Shown in pieces: positions 19,324 through 27,806 of a DNA stretch of 56,572 nucleotides. The notes beneath the pieces were generated by a model. The model did no database searches. It was not told the origin of the DNA and saw only the letters and a list, made by a program, of their open reading frames with translations. Position 1 is the stretch's first letter, and the number at the start of each line of letters is the position of its first letter. Where the stretch lies: assembly GCA_963926925.1 (NCBI GenBank), contig CAWUZD010000042.1, forward strand, positions 1-56,572, written 5' to 3'. The position numbers and the translations under genes were made by a program. This DNA is from Paralactobacillus_A sp963926925 (GTDB taxonomy: Bacteria; Bacillota; Bacilli; Lactobacillales; Lactobacillaceae).

Positions 19324-19374
19324 AAAAAAGCGCTTTACATCCAAACTGTTTCAAGAAACGCTTGGATAAAGCAC
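19324..19374 (-). terminator. Terminator/attenuator in the mnmE leader
   Basis: On the minus strand an 11 bp stem (AAAGTGCTTTA with TAAAGCGCTTT, one G-U), a 2 nt bulge, 5 more pairs (TCCAA/TTGGA) and an inner GTTTC/GAAAC hairpin end in seven T. It lies about 30 nt before the mnmE start and no minus-strand gene is seen upstream. The G-U pair favours the minus strand. It is either an attenuator controlling mnmE-mnmG or the relic of a former upstream gene's terminator. Confidence 0.7.
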
Positions 19375-19411
19375 TTTGACTACTTTATCGTTAACAAGAA
19401 TTATTATCTTC

Positions 19412-19439
19412 AATATATCATGTTTTTTATGTTTGTCAA
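19412..19439 (-). promoter_or_regulatory. Probable mnmE promoter
   Basis: Minus strand TTGACA (19434-19439), 16 nt spacer, TATATT (19412-19417). Transcription would start near 19405 and give a leader of about 110 nt that contains the terminator hairpin. Confidence 0.6.
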
Positions 19440-19504
19440 ATTGGGTAAATCAAAATAATAGCTATATAATAAGGATAGTTTTATCAACAAGAAAGGATCA
19501 CAAA

Positions 19505-19873
19505 ATGGCTATTTTTGTATATGAAGACAAACGTGGAAAAGTTCCTTTCCACGAATGGCGTAATAAAATGAATGCGAAAGAACCAAGTATTGCTCATAAA
19601 ATCGATGACATGATTGCAATGATGACTTCGCAAAGTCTGCCATTAGAACGACCACGGGTCAAACGCATGTTAGCGCGGTTACCTTATCGTGATTTATTTA
19701 AAATTCGCTTAGGCAAATACCGCTTATTCTTTTTATTTAAAGATGATAATTACTATTTATTACATGCTTTTCGCAAATCAAGTCAACGTACTCCTGAAAA
19801 AGAATGTCGGTTAGTTGCACGTGAAATTGAAGAAGAACACTATGCCGATTATCAAAATCAGAAAGAAGGTTAA
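19505..19873 (+). CDS. RelE/HigB-like (Gp49 family) toxin-type protein, copy 1
   Basis: ATG at 19505 with AGAAAGGATC upstream is preferred over earlier in-frame starts, giving 122 residues. The protein is basic, with VPFHEWRNKM near the N-terminus, LPYRDLFKIRLGKYRLFF (about 66-83) and LLHAFRKSSQRTP (about 91-103). This pattern is that of the phage-derived Gp49-like/HigB branch of the RelE-ParE superfamily, which cleave mRNA on the ribosome. Normally a HigA-type HTH antitoxin gene follows. Here the next gene, after 2 bp, is a paralogue of the same protein, and no antitoxin is seen. Confidence 0.75.
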   Translation: MAIFVYEDKRGKVPFHEWRNKMNAKEPSIAHKIDDMIAMMTSQSLPLERPRVKRMLARLPYRDLFKIRLGKYRLFFLFKDDNYYLLHAFRKSSQRTPEKECRLVAREIEEEHYADYQNQKEG

Positions 19874-19875
19874 AT

Positions 19876-20247
19876 ATGGCTATTTTTGTATACGAAGACA
19901 ATCGTGGCAACGTTCCATTTTACGAATGGCGTGATAACATTGCTGCTAAAGATCCCAGTATTTATCGTAAAGTACAAGATATGATTCAAATGATGCGTGA
20001 TCAAGATTTACCATTAACACGACCACTCGTTAAACGAATGTTATTACGTTTACCTTATCGCGATCTTTATAAAATTCGCTTAGGTAAGTATCGTTTAATG
20101 TTTTTAGCTGATGATGGTGATTATTACTTATTACATGCTTTTCGGAAAACCACGCAGCAAACACCAGAACGCGAACGTCACATCGTTTCACGTGAAATTG
20201 AACGTCATCATTATTTACCTTATGAAGATATGAAAGAAGACAAATAA
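19876..20247 (+). CDS. RelE/HigB-like (Gp49 family) toxin-type protein, copy 2
   Basis: This 123-residue tandem paralogue of the preceding gene shares its start MAIFVYED and the block LPYRDLYKIRLGKYRL, with scattered differences throughout, so the duplication is not recent. It is only 2 bp from copy 1 (AAAGAAGG as ribosome site lies inside copy 1), so the two are translationally linked. It keeps the same basic/aromatic C-terminal motif LLHAFRKTTQQTPERE. A terminator follows directly. Either both are toxins, or one has become a partner or neutraliser of the other; the sequence does not decide. Confidence 0.75.
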   Translation: MAIFVYEDNRGNVPFYEWRDNIAAKDPSIYRKVQDMIQMMRDQDLPLTRPLVKRMLLRLPYRDLYKIRLGKYRLMFLADDGDYYLLHAFRKTTQQTPERERHIVSREIERHHYLPYEDMKEDK

Positions 20248-20274
20248 TAAAAAGATGAAAATCTTTTTATTATT
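20243..20274 (+). terminator. Terminator after the HigB-like pair
   Basis: A 14 bp A/T-rich stem ending in AAAAAGAT with a GAAA loop is followed by a T run. Confidence 0.7.
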
Positions 20275-20295
20275 TTTTTGATATGAGGAATTTTT

Positions 20296-21603
20296 ATGGA
20301 TGTTATTAAATTTATTGTTTATCAGGTATTAAGTAATGAAACAATTTTTTTAGGTTTAATTGCTTTAATTGGACTACTTTTACAACGTAAGAACTTACCC
20401 GACACGGTTAAAGGCGTAGTTCACACAATTATTGGCTTTGCGATTTTAATGGCTGGTGTTAATATCTTAGTTAACTCATTATCACCAGTCATTACTAAAT
20501 TAAACACGACCTGGCATGTGCATGGTGTTCTACCAACCAATGATGCAGCCTTTGGTTTGGTAATGCACTTTAACATCGCTAATGATGTCATTATTACTTT
20601 TATTTTAGCGTTCATCATTCATTTATTATTAGTAAGAATTACCCCTGGCAAAATTTTTAAAAATGTGTACTTAATGGCCCAAATGATGCTTTATTTGGCT
20701 GCTTTCATTAATGTCACCCTGCCAACAGTTTTACATACTAATCAAATTGAAACAATTTGTTTGGGTGCTTTTCTAAACGCGCTTTACTTTACATATTCAC
20801 CTGCCATTACCCGTGTCCTTGCTCGCAATTGGTTACATAAAACAACTCTAGGCTTTATGGATCAAGTAGGAACGATTATCGCTCACTTTGTTGGTAAATG
20901 GTGTGGTAGTGCTGATCCTCATCAAGATGCTGATAATATGAAACTTCCAAAATGGGCTAGTATGTTCAAAGATAATACAGTTGTTTTATTTTTCATTATG
21001 CCCATTATCTTTATTGGCATCGGTTTAGCAGTTGGTCAACATGGCATTACCCAATTAATGAATGGTAATACCGATAATTGGATTATGTGGTTGATTCTCC
21101 AAGGCTTTAATTTTACCGCTGGCATTATTATTCTTTTGTATGGTGTTGAAATGTTCATTGCTGCGATTGTTCCGGCCTTCAAAGGAATTTCCGAAAAATT
21201 ACTTCCTGGCGCAATTCCAGCTTTAGGTGCACCAACCATTTTCCCTTATTCACCAATGGGAGGAATGTTTGGGTTCTTTGGTTCATCAATCGGTTGTATC
21301 TTAGTAACCATTTTAACAATTTCACTCCATTCACCAGTAATTGTCTTTCCAAGTCCAATTATTATGTATTTTGATGGCATGGTCATGGGAATTTTTGGTA
21401 ACAAAGTTGGTGGTTGGCGTGGCGCCTTTGCAGCAGGTTTAGTAACTGGCATAATTTCATCAGCGGCCGTTATTTTATTCTACCCATTAACGGGAAAAAT
21501 GTTTGGAACGGGCCTAACTTGGTCAAATATTGACTATGCTATTGTTTGGATGCCACTATTATACTTATTAAAAGGAATTCGAATGTTAATATTACATTTA
21601 TAA
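20296..21603 (+). CDS. PTS ascorbate-family transporter subunit IIC (UlaA/SgaT-like)
   Basis: The 435-residue protein has about 11-12 TM helices. Family features include LPDTVKGVVHTIIGFAILMAG near residue 35, PTNDAAFGLVMHFNIANDVI near 75, and LLYGVEMFIAAIVPAFKGISEKLLPGA (about 280-306). UlaA-type IIC proteins carry L-ascorbate or related compounds across the membrane while IIB and IIA phosphorylate them. No ulaB or ulaC gene is present in this window, so this is an orphan IIC here. ATG follows ATGAGGAA. It may act with PTS parts encoded elsewhere. Confidence 0.88.
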   Translation: MDVIKFIVYQVLSNETIFLGLIALIGLLLQRKNLPDTVKGVVHTIIGFAILMAGVNILVNSLSPVITKLNTTWHVHGVLPTNDAAFGLVMHFNIANDVIITFILAFIIHLLLVRITPGKIFKNVYLMAQMMLYLAAFINVTLPTVLHTNQIETICLGAFLNALYFTYSPAITRVLARNWLHKTTLGFMDQVGTIIAHFVGKWCGSADPHQDADNMKLPKWASMFKDNTVVLFFIMPIIFIGIGLAVGQHGITQLMNGNTDNWIMWLILQGFNFTAGIIILLYGVEMFIAAIVPAFKGISEKLLPGAIPALGAPTIFPYSPMGGMFGFFGSSIGCILVTILTISLHSPVIVFPSPIIMYFDGMVMGIFGNKVGGWRGAFAAGLVTGIISSAAVILFYPLTGKMFGTGLTWSNIDYAIVWMPLLYLLKGIRMLILHL

Positions 21604-21640
21604 AAAATAAGGGATGCTTATGAGCATCCCTTATTTTTTA
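21601..21640. terminator. Bidirectional terminator between ulaA-like and MATE genes
   Basis: A perfect 18 bp stem around TATG with A/T tails on both sides separates two convergent genes. Confidence 0.9.
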
Positions 21641-22975
21641 TAAATTATCTTGTTCCCATTTCTTAAAATCGCGTTGGTATAACCACCAACCAATTAAAAA
21701 GGTTAAAACATCAGCAGTTGGTTGTGCCCACAAAATACCAATATAATGATAAATTGCTGCCAAAATTAATAATGCTATCAAGAAAATAATACCTTGCCGT
21801 GAAATTGACATTGCAAAAGCACTGCCACCTTGATTAGCCGATTGAAAGACAGTAGTTAATACTAAAACAATACCGACAAAAGGCGTTGTTAGTAAGAAAA
21901 TACGTAGCATTTGTGCACCTAAAACAACAATATTATGTTGATCAATAAATAGCATAATCATCTGTGGTGCCAAAATTATTAATATAATCGAAACTACTAA
22001 TGCATATGATATTTCAACTAACAAATCAAACCGTACTGCTTCACGAAATCGTTTAACGTTTTTAGCACCATAATTATAACCAATCAATGGTTGTGCACCA
22101 AAAGCAAAACCAACCATTATTAAAATAACAATCATATAAATCCGACTCATAATTCCCATTGCCGCAATTTTATCAGTTCCATAAGCTGCTAAATAATGAT
22201 TTAGTAAAGCAACTTCCACACTTTGCATTAAATTAGTTACTGAAGCTGGAATACCAATCGCTAATACTTCTTTAAAAGCATGACAATCAATTTTACCAGC
22301 GCGATATGATAATGTCAGTACTTGGCAATCTTTGTAAGTATACCAAAGTAATAAAATATCAGTAAAAATATAACCAATTACCGTTGCTGTTGCTGCACCA
22401 GCGGCGCCCCAATGACAGCCTAAAATTAATAATAGATCTAAAACAATTGTGATAATTGTCCCTACCACTGAACCAATCATTGATTTAACTGCTAAGCCTT
22501 CAGTCCGAATTAAATTAGTTGGCACTAACGATACAATGATAAAAACAGCCCCACTTACCAAAATTCGATAAAATTCAGCTGCATAGTGATAAGTAGCGGT
22601 TGTTGCACCTAATAATTTTAAGATTGGTTGTTCAAATAAAAGCATTACTACTGTAATAAATAAACTAAAGAAAAGCGCTGCGTATAAACTAAAACTGCTT
22701 ATTTTACGACTATTAATATGATCATTTTGACCTAATAGCCGTGAAATTGCTGAACTGCCACCTAAACCAAAAATATCGCCAATTGCTAACATAAATGTAA
22801 ATAATGGTGAACAAACCGTTACTCCAGCAATTAAAGCAGTATTTTGAGTCTTAGCAATAAAAAAAGTATCAGCTAAGTTATAAATCATCGTTACAATCAT
22901 ACTAACAACAACTGGTAATGCTAATTTAAAATACGCTTTATGAATAGGTACTTTTGCAAATAATTCATCAATCAC
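21638..22975 (-). CDS. MATE family efflux transporter
   Basis: The 445-residue protein starts with GTG (AAGAGG upstream). It has 12 predicted helices in two related halves, with NLADTFFIAKTQNTALIAGVTVC in the first and GAQPLIGYNYGAKN in the second, as in the multidrug and toxin extrusion family. It exchanges cationic drugs or metabolites for H+ or Na+. Substrate unknown. It is a single-gene unit, convergent with the ulaA-like gene and divergent from mntH. Confidence 0.9.
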   Translation of the reverse strand: MIDELFAKVPIHKAYFKLALPVVVSMIVTMIYNLADTFFIAKTQNTALIAGVTVCSPLFTFMLAIGDIFGLGGSSAISRLLGQNDHINSRKISSFSLYAALFFSLFITVVMLLFEQPILKLLGATTATYHYAAEFYRILVSGAVFIIVSLVPTNLIRTEGLAVKSMIGSVVGTIITIVLDLLLILGCHWGAAGAATATVIGYIFTDILLLWYTYKDCQVLTLSYRAGKIDCHAFKEVLAIGIPASVTNLMQSVEVALLNHYLAAYGTDKIAAMGIMSRIYMIVILIMVGFAFGAQPLIGYNYGAKNVKRFREAVRFDLLVEISYALVVSIILIILAPQMIMLFIDQHNIVVLGAQMLRIFLLTTPFVGIVLVLTTVFQSANQGGSAFAMSISRQGIIFLIALLILAAIYHYIGILWAQPTADVLTFLIGWWLYQRDFKKWEQDNL

Positions 22976-23044
22976 AATAACAAACCTCTTTTTAAAATCT
23001 TTCTTTTTAATTTACAACAATTAATAATAATAGCATACTCAAAA

Positions 23045-23058
23045 TTAGGAATGCCTAA
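23045..23058 (+). promoter_or_regulatory. DtxR/MntR-type operator upstream of mntH
   Basis: TTAGGAATGCCTAA is an inverted repeat TTAGG-N4-CCTAA, the core of DtxR/MntR family operators. It lies about 65 bp upstream of the mntH start, with a TATAAT -10 at 23088-23093. Manganese repression of mntH by an MntR-type protein is known in Firmicutes; it is inferred here. Confidence 0.55.
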
Positions 23059-23123
23059 CATTCATTTTCATTGCAGCTAATTTGTTATATAATACAAATG
23101 AAAAATATCAACGAGGTGAACAC

Positions 23124-24710
23124 ATGAATAATAACCATGTACCGAAGCAAGATAATAATGAACATAAGCATCAATTTATTGAATATGCTAATGGTAAATC
23201 ACTTGAAGAAATTAATGGTTCAATTGAAGTTCCCAAGGGCAAAGGCTTTTGGCGGACTTTATTAGCATATTCTGGACCAGGTGCTTTAGTCGCTGTAGGT
23301 TATATGGATCCTGGTAACTGGTCAACTTCAATTACTGGTGGCCAAAACTTCCAGTACTTATTACTTTCAGTTATTTTAATGTCTAGTTTAGTAGCGATGT
23401 TATTACAATATATGGCTGCTAAATTAGGAATTGTTACCCAAATGGACTTAGCACAAGCTATTCGGGCACGTACTAGTCGTTCTTTAGGAATTGTTTTATG
23501 GTTATTAACGGAATTAGCTATTATGGCAACCGATATTGCTGAAGTTATCGGGGCCGCAATTGCTTTATATTTGTTATTCAAAATTCCATTAATTATTGCC
23601 GTCTTTATTACTGTTTTTGATGTCTTTTTGTTATTATTACTAACCAAAGTTGGTTTTCGTAAAATCGAAGCACTAGTTGTTTGTTTAATCATGGTTATTC
23701 TTGGTGTATTCATCTACCAAGTTGTTTTATCTAATCCTAATTGGTGTGATATTCTTAAAGGCTTTATTCCTTCTCCTAAAATCATGGCAACCCAACCTGA
23801 TATCAATGGTCAAACACCATTAACTGGCGCTTTAGGAATTATTGGGGCAACCGTTATGCCACATAATTTATATCTTCACTCAGCAATTTCACAAACTCGT
23901 AAAATTGACTATGGTGACGAAGAAAATATTGCCCAAACAATTAAATTTACTTCTTGGGATTCCAACATCCAATTATCAATGGCCTTTTTAGTTAATGTTT
24001 TACTATTAGTTATGGGTGTGGCAGTTTTCAAAACTGGTGCTGTTAAAGATCCTTCATTCTTTGGTTTATACCAAGCATTACACAATCCAGCTACTGTCAG
24101 CAACCATGTGCTTGCTAGTGTAGCACGGTCTGGTGTGCTTTCATCATTATTTGCGGTTGCTTTATTAGCTTCTGGTCAAAACTCCACAATTACTGGAACC
24201 TTAACCGGACAAGTAATTATGGAAGGTTTTGTTCACATGCGTATGCCATTATGGTTACGGCGTTTAGTGACACGGTTACTATCGGTTATTCCTGTTATTA
24301 TTTGCGTATTAATGACAAGAAATGACTCACCTTTACAAGAACATATTGCTTTAAATGACTTAATGAATAACTCACAAGTATTCTTAGCCTTAGCATTACC
24401 TTTCTCAATGTTGCCATTAATTATTTTAACTGACAGTAAGAAAGAAATGGGACGTTTCAAGAATTCACTATGGGTTAAAATCTGTGGATGGATTGCGATT
24501 ATCATCTTAACATTCCTTAACATCATTGGTTTGCCTGATCAGATGGTAGCTTTCTTTAGTGATAATCCAACCAAATCTGAAATCATGTTAGGGCATCAGG
24601 TTGCTTATGTAATTATTGCTTTAACAATAATCCTATTGCTTTGGACAATCATCGAATTGTATCATAGTAATAAACATTTAGAAGAAAAGAAAAAAGAAAG
24701 TAGTGATTAA
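23124..24710 (+). CDS. mntH: Nramp-family Mn2+/Fe2+ transporter
   Basis: ATG at 23124 follows AACGAGGTGAACAC; an upstream in-frame start lacks a ribosome site. The product is 528 residues with about 11 TM helices. The metal-site motifs are intact: DPGNWSTS in TM1 and MPHNLYLHS in TM6. It imports manganese (and iron) with protons. Lactobacilli depend on manganese for oxidant defence, so a strong copy is expected. A MntR-like operator lies upstream. It overlaps or abuts a small gene at its 3' end. Confidence 0.95.
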   Translation: MNNNHVPKQDNNEHKHQFIEYANGKSLEEINGSIEVPKGKGFWRTLLAYSGPGALVAVGYMDPGNWSTSITGGQNFQYLLLSVILMSSLVAMLLQYMAAKLGIVTQMDLAQAIRARTSRSLGIVLWLLTELAIMATDIAEVIGAAIALYLLFKIPLIIAVFITVFDVFLLLLLTKVGFRKIEALVVCLIMVILGVFIYQVVLSNPNWCDILKGFIPSPKIMATQPDINGQTPLTGALGIIGATVMPHNLYLHSAISQTRKIDYGDEENIAQTIKFTSWDSNIQLSMAFLVNVLLLVMGVAVFKTGAVKDPSFFGLYQALHNPATVSNHVLASVARSGVLSSLFAVALLASGQNSTITGTLTGQVIMEGFVHMRMPLWLRRLVTRLLSVIPVIICVLMTRNDSPLQEHIALNDLMNNSQVFLALALPFSMLPLIILTDSKKEMGRFKNSLWVKICGWIAIIILTFLNIIGLPDQMVAFFSDNPTKSEIMLGHQVAYVIIALTIILLLWTIIELYHSNKHLEEKKKESSD

Positions 24711-24714
24711 CTTA

Positions 24715-24930
24715 ATGAACATTAATGACTTACGTACTGAACAAGATAAAGTTTGGTATGCAACTACCGAATTAGTTCCACAAAAACTAACTGCCGATGA
24801 AATTTGCAAAAAAGTTAACCTTTCTCCTAAACAATATTTTCGTGAATTAATTTATAATCCTGAATTTGCTCGTCCCATTGATTTTGATGCGTGGGTATGG
24901 ACAAATCGTTTAGATATTGATACTTATTAA
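24715..24930 (+). CDS. Small HTH-like protein (DUF2316-like), 71 aa
   Basis: The likely start is the ATG at 24715; a GTG at 24703 inside the mntH end is possible. The 71-residue acidic protein has LTADEICKKVNLSPKQYFREL (a helix-turn-helix-like stretch, about residues 25-45), then PIDFDAWVWTNRLD. The layout resembles small DUF2316 proteins, but this is a weak match by eye. It sits 4 nt after mntH and before a terminator, so it is co-transcribed with the metal transporter. Confidence 0.65.
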   Translation: MNINDLRTEQDKVWYATTELVPQKLTADEICKKVNLSPKQYFRELIYNPEFARPIDFDAWVWTNRLDIDTY

Positions 24931-24934
24931 AAAT

Positions 24935-24966
24935 AAAAGCGACTATTTAAAAATAGTCGCTTTTTT
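24935..24966 (+). terminator. Terminator of mntH operon
   Basis: AAAAGCGACTATTT stem (14 bp), AA loop, followed by T. Confidence 0.88.
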
Positions 24967-24999
24967 ATTATCATAAATAATTGCTTTTAACTTTTAATT

Positions 25000-26187
25000 T
25001 TAATACCAGCCATGAGCTTCACGGAATGCTAAAGCATTTTGAACTGAGCCATAACGTTGATCACAGTATTGTTGGAATACACGATCTTGGTTAGCAGCTG
25101 ATAAGTCACCATGTAAGTATGAAATATCTAATTGATACTTACCATAGTAACGGCCGTTCCGTGCAGTATAACTACCACCTGATTCAGCTTGAGCAATTGC
25201 ATTTGCTGCAGCTGCGGCAGAACCGGTAAAGGTTGTTGTCTTAGTAGTTTGTTGGGCTGCTTGTTGAACAGATGCAGATTGATGCACAGCTGTTTGTTGA
25301 GCGGTTGAACGTTGTGTAGTTGCATAATTATGATAACTAGTTGTTTGTGTCCGTACAGTAGTTGTTGATTGAGCACGACGTTGTACTTGTTGTGATGCAA
25401 CACTAGTTGCCTTCGGTGCAACTGAAGCTACTGACTTCGCTGCACTTACTGGTTGCGCTGATGCTACCTTAGCTTGTTGTGATGCTGCTGATGGAGCAAC
25501 AGACTTAGCAACGGATTTTTGTGCTTGTTGTGATGCAACGCTAGTTGCTTTTGGTGCAACTGAAGCTACTGACTTCGCTGCACTTACTGGTTGTGCTGAT
25601 GCTACCTTAGCTTGTTGTGATACTGCTGATGGAGCAACAGATTGTGCAACAGATTTTTGTACTTGTTGTGATGCAACACTAACTGGTTTAACTGGTGTTG
25701 CTGAAGCAACTGTTACAGCTTTAACAGCAGCACTTGCTACAGAATTAGCAACAGAAGCACTTGCTGGTTTAACAGTTGTAGGAGCAACAACATTAGTAGT
25801 AGTTGGTACAGTATTTTCACTAACTTTTAATACTTGACCAACATAAATGATTGTGCCACTTAAATTATTTAATTGTTGCAAAGCAGTAACGCTTGTGCCA
25901 TATGTTTGCGCTAATGCAGATAAGGTGTCGCCTGCTTTTACAACAACTGTTTGATAATCATTTTGATTTGAAAGTACTAATTTACTTCCAATTTGTAATT
26001 TATAAGGGTTAACATGGTTAAGTTGTTGTAATTTAGCAACACTCGTATGATTAGCTGCAGCAATTTGAGATAAAGTATCGCCTGCTTTTACGGTTACGGT
26101 AGTAGCTGCATGAGCAGCTACTGGTGCACCTGTCAAAATACCGCCGGCTGTCATCGTTGTAAATGCTAATAAAGTCTTAACTTTCAT
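25000..26187 (-). CDS. Secreted LysM protein with C-terminal transglycosylase/Apf-like domain
   Basis: The 395-residue protein has a signal peptide (about 1-28, cut near AHA), two LysM modules (about 31-73 and 79-122) for peptidoglycan binding, a long Ala/Ser/Val/Gln-rich linker, and a C-terminal domain of about 70 residues (AIAQAESGGSYTARNGRYYGKYQL ending in AHGWY) like aggregation-promoting factors and resuscitation-type lysozyme domains. The Glu in AESGGS would be catalytic. The linker holds two direct 46-residue (138 bp) repeats at about 25390-25665. It is probably exported, wall-bound, and involved in cell shape or division. RBS is weak in appearance. Confidence 0.88.
   Translation of the reverse strand: MKVKTLLAFTTMTAGGILTGAPVAAHAATTVTVKAGDTLSQIAAANHTSVAKLQQLNHVNPYKLQIGSKLVLSNQNDYQTVVVKAGDTLSALAQTYGTSVTALQQLNNLSGTIIYVGQVLKVSENTVPTTTNVVAPTTVKPASASVANSVASAAVKAVTVASATPVKPVSVASQQVQKSVAQSVAPSAVSQQAKVASAQPVSAAKSVASVAPKATSVASQQAQKSVAKSVAPSAASQQAKVASAQPVSAAKSVASVAPKATSVASQQVQRRAQSTTTVRTQTTSYHNYATTQRSTAQQTAVHQSASVQQAAQQTTKTTTFTGSAAAAANAIAQAESGGSYTARNGRYYGKYQLDISYLHGDLSAANQDRVFQQYCDQRYGSVQNALAFREAHGWY
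25390..25665 (-). repeat. Two tandem 138 bp repeats in the LysM gene linker
   Basis: The segment encoding VASQQ..QKSVA.SVAPSA (46 residues per unit) occurs twice in a row with few base changes, for example GATGCTACCTTAGCTTGTTG at 25460 and again 138 bp on. Unit number probably varies between strains. Confidence 0.8.
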
Positions 26188-26387
26188 AAACTTAATTCAC
26201 CCTATTTTTTTATTAATCTTCTTTTATCGTAATATATTTAATTATTAAAAAGGTAAAAAAAGGGTATCTGCAAACAGAGTTTAATCTTTTTGTCATATAA
26301 CTGTAATATTCAAAGTTAATTAACATTAATCATCGCCAGTGTATAATTACTTTATATGCTCATATTTATAGAAGGATCTTTATTAAT

Positions 26388-27794
26388 ATGTATAAATCAG
26401 CTAAAGATATTTTAAATGCACCTTTTAAAACTAAAAACATTATCTTCGTTCTCAAAGGTATTGTAGTTGGTTTAATCACTGGTGTGATTGTTAGTATATT
26501 TCGTCTAATCATTGATAATACTTTAAAATTACTATACAAAATCTATCCTTATATGGTGCATCATCCCCTTACCATTCTTCCTTATATTGTCTTAATGTGT
26601 TTAATTTCATTAATTTTGGGTTTTATTATTCGTCCACAATTACTATATGTAAAAGGATCAGGGGTACCACAAATTGAAGCACAAATGGACGGCCGGATTC
26701 GCATGCCCTGGTGGCCAGTATTATGGCGTAAATTTGTAGGTGGTTTATTAGCTATTACGCCAGGATTATTCCTCGGTCGTGAAGGTCCATGTATTCAAAT
26801 GGGCGCTTGTGTAGGTCAAGGTGCTTCTGAAAAAATATTTCACAGTAATCCAAACGAAGAAAGAATTTTAATTTCTTGTGGTATTGCAGCTGGTTTATCA
26901 GCAGCTTTTAGTGCACCAATTGCCGGAACATTATTTTTACTAGAAGAAATTACATTTAACTTTTCACCATTAATTTGGTTAACGGCATTAGCCGCTTCAT
27001 TAGCATCTGACTTTGTAACATTAATCTTCTTTGGATTAACGCCAAGTTTACATTTTGTTTATGATTTTAGTATTCCATTATCACAATACTGGCAACTACT
27101 ATTATTAGGAATTATTCTTGGTTTATTTGGCTACTTATACCAACGCATAATTTTAAATTTACCATTTTGGTATGGCAAAATTAAAATTATTCCCGCTGCT
27201 TGGCATAGTATCATCCCATTATTGTTAGTAATTCCAATTGGGTTATATTACAGTCAAATGTTAGGTGGTAGTCATGATTTTATTCTTGATATCACTAGCC
27301 AACATTTCATTAAATCATTAGCTGACAGTTATCCAGCAGTTGGCTTTTTAGCCGTTTTATTAATTATTCGTTTTATCTTTTCAATGGTTTCATATGGTGC
27401 TTCTACACCTGGTGGAATTTTCATGCCAATTCTCGTATTAGGAGCAACTAGTGGTGCTTTGTATGCTAGCATTATGATTCACTTAGGATTTCTTAACCAA
27501 GCTTACTTCCTAAATATCATTATTTATGCCATGGCTGCTTACTTTGGTGCCATTGAAAAAGCACCATTTACGGCTGTAATTTTGATTTCAGAAATGGTCG
27601 GTAGTATTAAGCACATGATGCCTTTGCTGGCTGTTACTTTGGTTGCCTACTTAGTTAATGACTGGTTAGGTGGTCGACCAATTTATGGTGCTTTGAAAGA
27701 TACTATGGACTTTACTCATGGTCCAGCTGGGGCTAAGTTAACTTCATGGTTTACTAATCGTAAAAAAGCAAAAGATAATAAAAAGCTCGTCTAA
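26388..27794 (+). CDS. clcA: ClC-family chloride channel / H+:Cl- antiporter
   Basis: The 468-residue protein has the ClC selectivity motifs GSGVPQIE (about 84-91), GREGPCIQMG (about 128-137, with the gating Glu) and GGIFMPIL (about 342-349), and LEEITFNFS holding the second, proton-coupling Glu. These glutamates indicate an antiporter rather than a channel. In bacteria such proteins support acid-driven decarboxylation by dissipating charge, which would fit gadB and aspD in this genome. There is no CBS domain. ATG follows GAAGGATC. It ends at a bidirectional terminator. Confidence 0.92.
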   Translation: MYKSAKDILNAPFKTKNIIFVLKGIVVGLITGVIVSIFRLIIDNTLKLLYKIYPYMVHHPLTILPYIVLMCLISLILGFIIRPQLLYVKGSGVPQIEAQMDGRIRMPWWPVLWRKFVGGLLAITPGLFLGREGPCIQMGACVGQGASEKIFHSNPNEERILISCGIAAGLSAAFSAPIAGTLFLLEEITFNFSPLIWLTALAASLASDFVTLIFFGLTPSLHFVYDFSIPLSQYWQLLLLGIILGLFGYLYQRIILNLPFWYGKIKIIPAAWHSIIPLLLVIPIGLYYSQMLGGSHDFILDITSQHFIKSLADSYPAVGFLAVLLIIRFIFSMVSYGASTPGGIFMPILVLGATSGALYASIMIHLGFLNQAYFLNIIIYAMAAYFGAIEKAPFTAVILISEMVGSIKHMMPLLAVTLVAYLVNDWLGGRPIYGALKDTMDFTHGPAGAKLTSWFTNRKKAKDNKKLV

Positions 27795-27806
27795 TGACGA
27801 GCTTTT
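27781..27806. terminator. Bidirectional terminator between clcA and DUF4176 gene
   Basis: AAAAGCTCGT with ACGAGCTTTT around a 6 nt loop. It overlaps the clcA stop region and has T runs on both strands. Confidence 0.8.

Noticed and set aside
19338..19356. GTTTCAAGAAAC as a parS site
   Set aside because: It differs from the parS consensus TGTTTCACGTGAAACA in its centre and flanks, sits in the mnmE leader hairpin, and no parB gene is in the window.
25390..25665. 138 bp tandem repeat as a mobile or CRISPR-like element
   Set aside because: It lies in frame inside the LysM gene and encodes a low-complexity linker.
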